Assembly (NCBI GenBank): GCA_009746045.1
Contig: RPFO01000348.1
Span: 2,006,960-2,070,959, forward strand
Source: Mesostigma viride
Taxonomy: Eukaryota > Streptophyta > Mesostigmatophyceae > Mesostigmatales > Mesostigmataceae
Direction: 5' to 3'
Length of the DNA: 64,000 nt
Below the pieces are notes generated by a model. The model was not told where the DNA came from, ran no database searches, and saw nothing but the letters and a program-made list of their open reading frames with translations. Of the stretch, positions 34,713 through 46,231 are shown one piece after another (position 1 is the stretch's first letter; every line of letters starts with the position of its first letter). The translations under genes and the position numbers were made by a program.

Positions 34713-36428
34713 TGTCGCCTACCGTGCAGAAGCCTCCCCCTTGGCCCCATGCGCGGTCTAAATGCATATCCACTGCAATTACCATGCGGGCAAAGACCAA
34801 ATATAAACTCAGGGAACCAAATAACATGGCTCTATGCCTCCCTAGCATAGTCAAACAAGGTCAGCCAAGCTCTGAAGTAGGCCTCCCTTTTCACCCCCCT
34901 CGCGAGCAGCCTCAACGCGAGCGACAAAGAAAGGAGGGGTCATGAAGAAACAAGCGCACAGGCTGCGCTGTCCAAAGGGAAAAAAAAAAAAAATGGGGTG
35001 ATACCCCCCCCCAACCCTCAGCTGGGTGCAAGAAGAAGACCATGCTTTTCATTTTTCAAGGATAAGCAATAACCCTGACATGCATGCTTTTAAAGGCTTA
35101 GCAATAACCCCTTCAATGGCTTTTTACAGGGAAAAGCCTAACCTCTTCAGATGCTTTTGAAGGCTAAGCAATAACCTCTTTCCACCACTAGGCCGGTAGG
35201 CCTGACTCCTAACAAGGTTGTTCGTTCAGTTACAGAAGATGATGTGTGGGCTCTGCCCCACTGGCAGCCACCCGTTGCAAGAGCAGTTCCTACCGACCTT
35301 TATGACATAACGCTTAACAAGATTTTGTTATTCACAAATAAAATTGAGAATACATTTTAGCCGAAACCAATGTTCATCAACAAGAAAGACTGGCTAATTC
35401 CAGCCCCTGGCCTGCCTAGCTTCGAGCAAACAAGTCCGGCATGTCCAATACCATGAACATCCGCTACCCGCTCTCCTTACGGAAGTTGGCCTTGTCCGGA
35501 TGTATGCCAACACCCAGCCAACCGCTCTCACCCTAAGCTACCGACAGTGCCCAGGCGAATCTACCATACTGGCAGTCCCTGCGACGACTGTCCTCGAGAC
35601 AAATCCAAAAAGGCTTAACTTGTATGCCTATCTCGCCTCGACCCATGAAAACAATCTCGCAACCATCACGGAGGTTGCGGCCGGGTTGTTCTACTAGTTA
35701 ATCACATGAAGACAACTGCGTCGTTGTGAAGTGAAAACTGAACGAACAACGACCACAATGGCCGACTGTTCATCCTTTTAACCTGCGCAAGCTAACCTTT
35801 CCAACATGACATCAGCCAGTGACGACCAAAATACGCTGAACAAGGTGCCGCAAATCTAGCATGCGCTTTTTAACGTTAGATCAGGTGCTTGCCTGACACA
35901 AACCAAATCTCATGAACAAATCTGTCCAAGCACAAGCTAAACAACTTGTAGATATTTTGCAACACTAAAAAGCGCTGCCGCAATCAGAAATTAACCAGGC
36001 GAAATTGCCGGCCATCTCAGGCACCGCTGCTCAAAGCGTGCTGACCGTTCGCGACGTTTCACGTGTAGCCCTGGTCGTTCTCCACAAAGTCTGGTGTCCC
36101 TCGCTGTAGTCCTGGCAGAGCACGTGATCACTGGGCCGGCAGCCAGCCCAACATGCCTGGCCTGCCTTAGTGGCGCGCGCCAGCGCCTGGACTGCCCTGG
36201 TGACGACCGGTAGCCCAAATCCCCCCTTAGCCCACTGCCGCCAATGCGAACGCACTCGCACTTGGACGAATTCAGAAGATCCGCCGACGATTCAGCGGAC
36301 GCGTGATTCCGCGGCGCGGCGCCAAGACAAAGCGGTAAAGTAAACCGCATAGGTTCCACGGACGTAAAAGTCACGTCACAATAGTTTACCCGCGCGTAAT
36401 TAAGAACGTAATGGACCGGCACGCGACA
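34713..36428. mobile_element. Element Y, 1.7 kb, ends TGTCGC/GCGACA
   Basis: Full-length copy. Its left 180 bases match 31817-31997, and its right 1.19 kb matches 33514-34710. An inner module at 35214-35750 is bounded by GTTGTTCGTTCAGTT and its complement AACTGAACGAACAAC. Open frames are short and repeated only because the DNA is duplicated. Confidence 0.75.
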
Positions 36429-36636
36429 CCCCTTACTCCTTCATGCCAGAGGCATGCCACAGCGGCAATCGGACACGCCATAGACGATCCGGCAAGTGCT
36501 GAGGGTGCAATAAGACCCATATGAGCATATCATCCCAGTAACAAGTAGCGTGGGCAAGTAAACTGATCATAGCCAGGACGTAGCATGGCTGTACAAGCCT
36601 ACAAGGGCTAAGCTGAGGCTATGGCTGGTTGAGGCT

Positions 36637-37963
36637 ATGGCCCAGCCCAACCCTCTCGCCATCGTTCTTGCCCAGCCGCCGGCTGGGCTTGCCAACCCAC
36701 CGCCAGCAGACCCATCGCCAAGCGCCTCGCCTGAGCCCAAGAAACCATGCCACGATCGCCACAAATGGAGCCTATTCTTGCCCGGCGACCGACGGTTCTC
36801 CCTCCTCGAGTGGCAGCAGCTGTCGCCGCAGGAAGTCGTCGAACTTCTCCAGTTCCTCACACAGGAACGGAAGCTCTTTGTGCCCTCGAGAGGGGGGGCG
36901 GCTATCGACTACCGCAACACGTCCTGGCTCTACACCTTTGACGACCCCCTCCAACGCCTGGCTATATCTTGACCAGCTACTACCAGCGCAGCTACGGCGA
37001 CATCAGCAGATCAAGCGCTCAATCAACGCCCCCATCCGCGCAGTGCTGGAGGAGCACGTGACCTGGCGGCGCTGGCCGAGAAGCTGACATCGCTGAACAC
37101 CACGCTCCACACGGTCGAGGCCCGGGTCTCCAACGTGGAAACCAAGGTCGTCCACAAGCCCAGTTCACGGCGCTACACACCGCGGCGCAGGCTTCGGAAA
37201 CGCATGCTGCACTTGTCTCTCGCCTTAACCAGGTGGAGGGCAAGTGCGGCGTGCTCATGAAGAAGCTTGAGGCCATCACCGCCCACACCGAGGCCCTGGC
37301 CACACAGGTCCCAAAGATAGCGGAGCAGACGGCCACCATTGCCTCCCAGCCACCCTGGCAGGATGCTGCATGGTCACCTCCCGCCGCTCTCCTATGCGGA
37401 CCTGCTGCGGTCAGTGACCGTCTCAACCATGCACCGACGCCATCGCCACGAAGCTCCAGGAGCTGGAGGACCACCGCCAGGCCCAGCAACGGGAGGTCAC
37501 CGATCGCGCTCGCCGCGAGTGCCGAGTGGTGCTACGTCGCTTCCCCCAGAAGCCAGGTGAGGCGTCAACCTCCCTTAATTGCTGACGAGCTCAAGAACCA
37601 GCTTCTTACCCTCATGCATGGGCCTGGTAGGTGAGGTAGAACTGCGTGGGTGCCACCGCCTTCCCCACTCACGGGACAAGGCGGCTCCCCCACCAGTCAG
37701 GACTGCTCACCTTCCCCTCCCCTGAGGATAAGCAGAGGTTCCTCTCTCGTCGCAAGAGGTTGCACGACCTCACCTGGACGCTGGATGACGACCTGACCCC
37801 CGCTCAGTGCCAACAGCAGCGACGCGACCTAGCTGTGGCCGGAATACCTCCGCCATATAAGCAGGACCCCCAGAAGCCCAAGGTGTACTGGAGGGGCGGG
37901 GACCTGATGAACTTGATCAACCACAAGATGTGGACGCCCCATGCGGGCAGCGGGCTAGAATAG
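36637..37963 (+). pseudogene. Degenerate LINE-like ORF1 (non-LTR retrotransposon)
   Basis: Three successive frames make up one broken protein. 36637-36972 begins with a Pro/Ala-rich stretch, then LPGDRRFSLLEWQQLSPQEV. A coiled-coil-like section, MKKLEAITAHTEALATQVPK, is near 37260-37330. 37646-37963 ends with LDDDLTPAQCQQQRRDL and PKVYWRGGDLM. The last block has the layout of the C-terminal region of L1-type ORF1 proteins ('D..LTP.Q...R' then 'WR...L'). At least two frameshifts and a stop break it, and no reverse transcriptase follows. The copy is dead and 5'/3' incomplete. The assignment rests on layout, not on a search. Confidence 0.55.
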
Positions 37964-38144
37964 CAACAGCCCTAGCTAGCTTGTAACCATTGTGAGTCAC
38001 TCAGCCGCTAAGGCAGCCATGCTTAGAATGTTTGCCTAGCTAGCTGTGCCAACATACCTAGTCACGTGCCGCCAACGCACGCGGTACACAACCCGCCATA
38101 GCCTTAGCCTAGTCCTAGTACAGCCATGCTACGCCCTGCATGGC

Positions 38145-38445
38145 TATCAAGGAGACAACCAGCGCAGGCCAGAATTAAATCGGGAGAATCCGGACCATGG
38201 TAGCTCGAGCCTGCCGTTATCTTGTCCGCGTGTTCGAGTCGTTCAGGATGATGAAGATGAATGGTGATGGAAATGTGTATCCTTGTGCATTGAAATTATG
38301 GCTGGCTTACGTGTAGAGCGACTAGATGACCTAGACGGTGCATGGGGCCGGAAACAGCATGCGTGCTTGATCAGGGCGTGTGTTTCGAGCCTAACTGGCC
38401 GGGAGTGTCTAGTGGTGCTCAAGCACCATTGCTGCGATCGCTCTC
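38145..38445 (+). mobile_element. Dispersed family Q, copy 2
   Basis: Starts TATCAAGGAGACAACCAGCG and keeps the same block order as 5960-6235 (CCATGGTAGCTCGAGCC, AATTATGGCTGGCT, TGATCAGGGC, GGAGTGTC). Directly downstream of the LINE remnant. Confidence 0.75.
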
Positions 38446-38647
38446 CCACCATTTACGAGGAAATACCCGCAAATGGAAAACCACTGAAAAGGTCTAGCTA
38501 GCCAGTCATGCATCACGTTAGCCATGCCATGATTAATTCCAAACGTCCAAGAACTGCACACGGTGCAAAGGCAAAAAGCCGGAGGACAGCACTTTCAAAT
38601 GTGCGGCGGGAACCAAAAGCCCGCGGATGGCTATGTTCTGATCAGAC

Positions 38648-38670
38648 ACTCCGCAAAGGTGAAAACCTTT
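38648..38670. repeat. GAAA-loop hairpin, copy 1
   Basis: CGCAAAGGT and ACCTTTGCG, a perfect 9-bp stem, enclose a GAAA loop. A near copy occurs at 45388-45411. Confidence 0.6.
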
Positions 38671-38799
38671 GCGTTCATGGCTATATGTTCAGATTACTTG
38701 CCCACACTACTTGTTATGCCACGCTTACATGGGTCTTCTTGCAACCACGGTTTGCCGGATCGGTAGCCTGTCCTTTTAGCTAGAGCGCCCGAATGCAGC

Positions 38800-38935
38800 T
38801 GTCATGGCATGCCTTTGGCATGAAGGAGACTGGGGGTCTCTGCCCTTTCTCCTGTAGTGCACTACACACAGGGATTACAAGCACTTCGGTGCTCCGTGAC
38901 TCCCTTAACGGGAGCACGTGTTTAATTATGGCAAT
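38800..38935 (+). mobile_element. Dispersed family R, copy 2 (most complete)
   Basis: Order: GGCATGCCTTTGGCATGAAG, GGGTCTCTGCCCTTTC, CAGGGATTACAAGCACTTCG, the hairpin GCAC-TTCG-GTGC, the stem CTCCC..GGGAG, then an AT-rich TTAATTA tail. The short length, structured 3' end and simple AT tail suggest a SINE or other short retroposon. No A/B box was found. Confidence 0.7.
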
Positions 38936-39340
38936 TAGTTAATTATGGCTGGTTGTGTATACCGTGTGTTAGCGAACCTGCGCAGGTTGTCGCCTAGAAT
39001 GTATTGGAAATCATATGCCCCTTCTCAGGGATATCGGTGTTACATATCCTCCCCATGCATGGAGGCCAATTAATGGATGGGGACACGCAGTCCTACCGGT
39101 CTAAGAGCTCTATCTGCAAAAACGACTAACTACGGAGCATTATGGGCTTATCTCATTAGAAAAAATAATTACTACACCAAAGTTACAAATATCGCCTGCA
39201 TCATGCAAGTACTTAGTTACTTACTTGCTCATGACGTGAGTGAGTCTCTGGATAGCAATTATGCAATTCACACGGGGCGTATTGCACCCGCAGGGGATGC
39301 CCCGGATCGTTTAGTTGTACGGGTCAAAATTGAGCACCCT

Positions 39341-39508
39341 GTGGCATGCCTATGGCGTGAGGGAAGGGGGGGGGTCTCTGCCTCTGCCTCTATATGTACC
39401 GGCCCGCATGTGCACACTCAGGGATTGAAAGCACTTATAGTAGGTGCTCCGTCACTGACGGCTCGACCCCTGCAACCGGGGCGCACATATGATTAATTAA
39501 TTAATAGA
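39341..39508 (+). mobile_element. Dispersed family R, copy 3
   Basis: Diverged copy: GTGGCATGCCTATGGCGTGA, GGGTCTCTGCCTCTGCC, CAGGGATTGAAAGCACTT, GGTGCTCCGTCACTGACGG, and an ATTAATTAATTAATAG tail. The TTCG loop is replaced by a longer one. Confidence 0.7.
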
Positions 39509-41641
39509 CATCTGTAGGCCGGCAGCCATGCATGCACAAGACTGTTTGTATATTCGTAGCAACTATTCCTGCACATGTGACACTTAGGGCCTCGTGCATT
39601 TGGTATTGCGCAAACATGTCAATTAGTTATTATATTTAATAATTTTTCATCGCGGGTCAAATAGACGTAAGTATATAAGTAAGTACTAATTGCGTGTCAT
39701 GCGCATGGGCCCGCCACGAATTACTTTGCTAATCTCATTAGAAAAATTATTACACGATTTCAACTACTTTTTTAAATCCGAAAGTAAGACAAACAGGTCA
39801 CGCTGCACTAGCTAGCTGCGCGCCATGAGTCACGCCATGGACCTACAAAACTAGCTTATCGAGTCCTGACATAACCTTGTCATAAAGTTCATGATCGAAT
39901 CAGTCCATACCCCGGGGCAGGTGCAGTGAGTGCCATTTAGATCAAATCCCTGAAGTGGCCTGTTCTAAGATATATATGGTGTCTCACCGATGTGCTGTTC
40001 TCGCATGCATTGGTATCCGGCCGATACCGAAAATATATCTTGTGTCCTCGTATGGGCCGGGCGCCGGGAATGGCTGATCATTAAACAATAAGCCTTTAGT
40101 CTGTTGGTTGTGGCCCTTGTGGCCCCGCCTCGTCTACACGCAGCGAGTCCGCGGTTTCGCACCTTCCTCACAGAGATAAGTGTCTATGAGGTCACGCACA
40201 GGCGCTTGCATGCTAATCAGTGATGCGTCCCGGCAGCAATGTTCAGTTTGTTACGTCGATATGCCTACTTCGGCCAGTTTTCCCGTTTTCATAACGCCTT
40301 CGCCCTGATATTCAACCGCAATATAGATATCGCAGTCAACGTCGTCGATCGTCAAGAGCTGGGCACCGTGTACGTAATTACTTTGAAACAAGACTGATAC
40401 TGAGGATTGAGGAAGGCGATGCATGCCATGTGCCATTGACACTGGGCGCGTTGTAGGAGGTTGTAGGCGGGGCGAGGTTCCGAATCTTTCCAACGGAGCA
40501 ATATTCAACCCGTACTTACAGGCAACGTACGTCCGCTCGTCTGTCGACCTCCCGCCTGGCCGCCTCGCGGTCGCCTCCCGCGTGTTTGTCCTGGATGAAA
40601 TCCTGCTGGTGAATTGCACCACTACGGAGCACTCGCGAGCTTCTCAGCTTCAGCATCAAACTACAAGAATATGCCCTGGAATTGCACGTGTACTAGAAGA
40701 ACGAGATAGAGAGAGAGAGTTTAAAAAACTTCATACCTCCTGCCACGTGCACTCCAGGGTGCCTACCTTTTACTTCTTCCTCTGACATGTGGCTGCCTTT
40801 TGCACAGGAGCCAACAGCCGTTCGAATAACGGTGACAAGACGTAAATAACAAATGTACGCCGATCGCGGATCGGTAGCCGACGTTTCGCATTCAGTGATC
40901 TAGGAAAAGGTTCGCTTAGGTACCTTGAGATATGTTGGTAAACTCCATGGCTACACCTTGCTAGTGCACGGTTGTCCACCAGCGAGCTGGAAAAGTGCAA
41001 TTGGGTGTTGGAACGCTATCGGCAAGGTGTGATTCGTTGCAGGAAATTTTCAGAGGTTTCGAAACTTATTCGGTTGGTTTTACTTCTTGGAAATGGCGAT
41101 GTCTACCGCAATGTCAACGTCTCTCGTACAAGTGCACGGCAGCATTGCGGTTTTAGCGCGTCCACAAACCCCACGACATCGCGCCGTTTTGGAAGGGAGT
41201 TTCGCTAGTCGGCCATGCAGCCTGAGACTGCCCGCTTCCAGGTATAGCTTGTGTGCTTAGCACATTTGACGTGGCGATGTCCGGGAGGACGACCCTCCTT
41301 GAAGCGTTTCGTACCGTTTACATTTCTCTCTTCCTTGCGCGCGTCCCACAGCCTGTAGGAACGCCAGCTCAACTGTCAACTGTCGTTTGACTTTTCGTAT
41401 GCATTTTCGCGTCCTCGCAGGAAGGAGAAACCCTCGATATATTTCCCAGGTGTGCCCCCACCCGGCGGGCTATCTCGGTAAGTTAAACGTTGTGACCATG
41501 GATTGTCAGCATATTTCCAATCGGCACCGGCGAATTGCTCCCGGGTAACCGCAACTGCCTGACACCTGCCGTGCCGGCTTGTCGTCCCTGCACGATGGCG
41601 ATGCTTGCAGGGCCATCCCAGCGACGTCTTCGCTGCTGAAC
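39509..41641. other. Intergenic region upstream of the GH13 gene; no firm gene
   Basis: It should include the GH13 gene promoter and 5' UTR. A minus-strand stretch 40358-40251 after a CCCAG reads LLTIDDVDCDIYIAVEYQGE and ends in TAA, and an overlapping plus-strand ATG frame covers 40423-40785. Each has acceptable codons for about 100 bases, but neither shows a family motif I recognise. They cannot both be coding. Exon relicts are possible. Confidence 0.35.
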
Positions 41642-44600
41642 ATGCCACCGAAATCGAAGGTACGTGGCCAGCGACGGACGTGGCGTGTTGTTCCCCTGAA
41701 GTCATGTCCTTTCCAAGACGATTTCTTTGAATGCCTGCTAGGGATTCCCGGTCCAGTACCCACCAGTACTTTTAATAAACCTGTGCTCACGTCAGCCAAT
41801 GTGTATATCTTTTACAGGACGCAAGTGTTTCTTGGTAGGGAAAAAGCTGGGCATTTTATGTGGTGTCATTGCATTATGACTCTATTGTGGCGGCGCCTGT
41901 GTCAGATGAACATTCAGATGTTTCTTGTTCACTGACTAACTTGTCTGTGGCTTACTCCTGTTATATGCTTCCTGCCAAATATGAGTTGTCTGCCGAGAAA
42001 TGAATAATTTTTCTTTGAGACTTTTCCCTATAAGCTGTGCTCTTCTTGGTCAATGAGACTTCCCACTTGCCATAGGATGCGGACTGCAGTGGATTCTCTG
42101 CGCAGTGTTTCTGATGATGATCCGCAGCTGTACATTCACAACAATAATAATTTTATAAGGTGTGTAGTACTCCTACGCACCAGAAGTTCGCGCTGCATAT
42201 CTAGCACAATTTCCAAATTACTGGCACCACTCTCCGGTAGAGAGTTTGTTCGCAGTTGGGTCATAGTTTGGAATACCTACGGAGACCCATATAGCAGCGG
42301 AATCACGCCAGCAGTCCTTGCTCGAATCCTTGTTGGAGCTACTTGAACTTTCGCGTTTTTCGCGTCCCGGCCCTCGGCAGCATTTAGTTTACTATTTGTT
42401 GCTTGCCTCGACAGTAATAATTCATAATTACTTTTTTCAGCATTGTCAGGCTGAACTGTCTCGGGTCACTCCTAAAAGTTCATGAACCTGCCTTCCACAT
42501 GCCCCTTTCCCCTGTCGCCAGTTGTTTCTCATTAGCTCTCATCATTCCTTCCCTTCCTGCTTCCTGCCATTCCTGCCATTCCTGTCATTCCTGTCAGTCC
42601 CATGATCCCTGCTAATCATCTTTATTCCTGTTGCTTCTCTCGCTCCTCTTCCTCCTCTTCTTCCCCTCCTTCCCCTCCTTCCCCTCCTTCCCCTCCTTCC
42701 CCTCCTTCCCCTCCTTCCCCTCCTTCCCTCCTTCCCCTCCTTCCCCTCCTTCCCCTCCTTCCCCTCCTTCCCCTCCTTCCCCTCCTTCCCCTCCTTCCCC
42801 TCCTTCCCCTCCTTCCCCTCCTTCCCCTCCTTCCCCTCCTTCCCCTCCTTCCCCTCCTTCCCCTCCTTCCCCTCCTTCCCCTCCTTCCCCTCCTTCCCCT
42901 CCTTCCCCTCCTTCCCCTCCTTCCCCTCCTTCCCCTCCTTCCCCTCCTTCCCCTCCTTCCCCTCCTTCCCCTCCTTCCCCTCCTTCCCCTCCTTCCCCTC
43001 CTTCCCCTCCTTCCCCTCCTTCCCCTCCTTCCCCTCCTTCCCCTCCTTCCCCTCCTTCCCCTCCTTCCCCTCCTTCCCCTCCTTCCCCTCCTTCCCCTCC
43101 TTCCCCTCCTTCCCCTCCTTCCCCTCCTTCCCCTCCTTCCCCTCCTTCCCCTCCTTCCCCTCCTTCCCCTCCTTCCCCTCCTTCCCCTCCTTCCCCTCCT
43201 TCCCCTCCTTCCCCTCCTTCCCCTCCTTCCCCTCCTTCCCCTCCTTCCCCTCCTTCCCTCCTTCCCCTCCTTCCCCTCCTTCCCCTCCTTCCCCTCCTTC
43301 CCCTCCTTCCCCTCCTTCCCCTCCTTCCCCTCCTTCCCCTCCTTCCCCTCCTTCCCCTCCTTCCCCTCCTTCCCCTCCTTCCCCTCCTTCCCCTCCTTCC
43401 CCTCCTTCCCCTCCTTCCCCTCCTTCCCCTCCTTCCCCTCCTTCCCCTCCTTCCCCTCCTTCCCCTCCTTCCCCTCCTTCCCCTCCTTCCCCTCCTTCCC
43501 CTCCTTCCCCTCCTTCCCCTCCTTCCCCTCCTTCCCCTCCTTCCCCTCCTTCCCCTCCTTCCCCTCCTTCCCCTCCTTCCCCTCCTTCCCCTCCTTCCCC
43601 TCCTTCCCCTCCTTCCCCTCCTTCCCCTCCTTCCCCTCCTTCCCCTCCTTCCCCTCCTTCCCCTCCTTCCCCTCCTTCCCCTCCTTCCCCTCCTTCCCCT
43701 CCTTCCCCTCCTTCCCCTCCTTCCCCTCCTTCCCCTCCTTCCCCTCCTTCCCCTCCTTCCCCTCCTTCCCCTCCTTCCCCTCCTTCCCCTCCTTCCCCTC
43801 CTTCCCCTCCTTCCCCTCCTTCCCCTCCTTCCCCTCCTTCCCCTCCTTCCCCTCCTTCCCCTCCTTCCCCTCCTTCCCCTCCTTCCCCTCCTTCCCCTCC
43901 TTCCCCTCCTTCCCCTCCTTCCCCTCCTTCCCCTCCTTCCCCTCCTTCCCCTCCTTCCCCTCCTTCCCCTCCTTCCCCTTCTTTCTCTTCATCCTTTCAT
44001 ACCTCTTGCTCGCATCCTTCCCATCTCTTGCCCACTTCCTCCCCAGGTGGCAGAGAAAGTGATTAGCCTCCCTGCCTCGCTCCCCGCGGGCTGCGGCGCC
44101 ATAAAGCTGCCCGATGGGAAATACCTGTTCCGCGTGTGGGCACCGCACGCCAGCGCGATGGAGTTGGTGCTGTTCGCCGCCGCGCCCGGAAAGCCGGACG
44201 CAACCTCGAGCCGTGTGGCCATGGACCAGGAACCTGGCTACCGGCATGGGGGGCACTGGATGGTGGTCATGGACGGTATTTCGGTGGTGAGTGCACTCGG
44301 ATTCTGCTAGCATTCGTAAAATGCTTTTAGCAAATGTAAAGGAATGGTGCTGTACTATATTGCAGCACTACATGCAGATAGAAAGATTGCTGATGGTTTG
44401 TGTGGGTCTCAAATGCGGTCGCGCGTGTGGGCGGGGCCACGGGGTGGTGGTGATGCCAGGGATCCAGGGGGTGAGTACGGCAGGGATCCAGGTAGTGGTA
44501 CTTTATTCTTAGGGTTGGAGGAGTTGACCTTTGGCGAGTGGACGGTTGCCCTGTGAAGCTCCAACAGGTGTTAGCGGCGCCACGGGATGGTGGCAATGAG

Positions 44601-46189
44601 CACCACATCGTGATGAATGGTGGGTGAATGGACACTTGAAACAGTTGGCGAGAGACTGGACTATGGCAGAAGAAAAGCACATTTAGGCGAATTAATCAAT
44701 TTTTTTGGGTTGCGAGTAACATATTTTGGTCCGTGCCGCTCGAATATGGACAATGCCTGGGACGTGACATGCAGATTCTGAGTGCCCTCATCAAGATCTA
44801 TCGATTGCACTACTAAAACTTTTGTTTGGACCTCCCAACGAGCTACTTGGTCTGTCTTAGCTTTGGCTCATTTGATGCTTAAGTATCAGCTTACAGCCAT
44901 TTTTACCTGTCTTGTAGGCCTACTATCGCTCAACTGAAAACGGACTTTCCCGAATCTAAGGGATGATCCAGGATCCTCTCGCGGAGATCTGTCGATTGCG
45001 CCACGCAAAATAAAATTCAAACTTGATTTTTGAGCCCCAGTCTACGATGGTAGTCCGGCCTCTCGCCAAGTGTTTCACGTGCCAGCACATCTTCTGTACG
45101 CTCCGTGGAGCTTCACTGGAAGTGCTGGGAAAGGTTTAGTGGAACTTTTTGGAGAGTGAGGCACGTGAGAGAGGGCGGCTGTTTGCGAAGCTGTGTTTTG
45201 TACAATATGGCAGCCGGTGTGTCGGTAGTGTGGAGGGTAGGGGGCCTTGCGCTGGTGTCATGATGCCTGATTACATCAGCCAGAATCCTTGTTATTTTAG
45301 CTAGTATCGTTCTTTCTTTTCATCGCATAATTTATACTACTATTGCGATTAATTATCATCTCATTATTCTGATTTGGCACGCCGCAAAGGTGAAAACCAT
45401 TTGCGTTCAGTGCCGGTCCGCGGAAAACGCGGGAAACGCGATCTGCAAATGAATCCGACCGGAATCGAACTGGGGACCTCTCGCACCAACTTTTGCTGAC
45501 TATAGGACGGACGTCTCCGGATCCTAGGGCATCGCCAACTTACACCTCATTATGTCTATAATTCTGCGGGGGCTGTTGGGGCTACCTACATGTAAGGGAC
45601 GTGCATCACCACTTAGTCTTGGGCCACTGCATCAATCTCCATAGCTGTTGCAGCTCGCAGACAGCATGCTAGTGGACAATGGTTCAGGACGGCCATATTC
45701 ATGCATCCTTGTGTTTGTGATGCTTGTTGTATATGATGATGTCGCTTACTACGGGCACATGCCTGATCGCAGGGCGACAAGTACTGCTACGCGCTGCAAC
45801 ACAACGGCGCCGAGTTCCTGCGGCGCGACCCCTACGCGCGCTTCACCGACTACGACAGCACGGTGTGCTTTGTGACGGACACCAGCTACAACTGGCAGCC
45901 ATACAGTGCGCCCCCGTGGGAGAAGATGATCATCTACCAGCTGCACGTGGGAAGCTTCACGGGGTGAGGGGGGGAAAAGGGGGGGGAGGGGGGGGGGGGG
46001 AGGGGGGGGAGGGGGGAGGGGGGGGAGGGGGGGGAGGGGGGAGGGGGGGAGGGGGGGGGGGGGGGGGGGGGAGGGGGGGAGGGGGGGAGGGGGGGAGGGG
46101 GGAGGGGGGGGAGGGGGGAGGGGGGGGGAGGGGGGGGAGGGGGGGGAGGGGGGGGAGGGGGGGGGAGGGGGGAGGGGGGGGGAGGGGGG

Positions 46190-46231
<42 letters not shown>

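Larger units (their letters stand above)
31817..36428. mobile_element. Composite of TGTCGC...GCGACA elements inserted into repeat R
   Basis: The block starts TGTCGCCTACCGTGCAG and ends CCGGCACGCGACA. The flanks share ACCCC (31811-31815 and 36428-36432, boundary ambiguous by one base), as expected for a short target duplication. It contains element X (32006-33415), a second X left end (33418-33513), and two copies of Y material. TG...CA ends with a short flanking duplication resemble LTR elements, but no gag/pol frame is present. A non-autonomous LTR-like (TRIM/solo-LTR) or recombinase-type element is possible. Confidence 0.65.
44287..45772 (+). other. Intron 2 of the GH13 gene
   Basis: Contains loose copies of the exon 2 end (GGTGGTGGTGATGCC near 44442 versus GGATGGTGGTCATGG in the exon), the second GAAA hairpin and a tRNA-like fragment. 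Otherwise unremarkable. Confidence 0.5.

Noticed and set aside
31817-36428. Complete LTR retrotransposon
   Set aside because: No gag, protease, integrase or reverse transcriptase and no primer-binding site could be seen between the repeats, so only a non-autonomous element is claimed.
40251-40785. Two overlapping frames on opposite strands upstream of the GH13 gene
   Set aside because: Neither has a recognisable motif or supported splice partners. Kept only as a note in the intergenic entry.
42602-44313. Open frames of 486-563 residues (LLP, SPP, FPS, GRR, GKE repeats)
   Set aside because: All arise from the 9-bp TTCCCCTCC satellite. Only 44047-44286 inside this span is a real exon.
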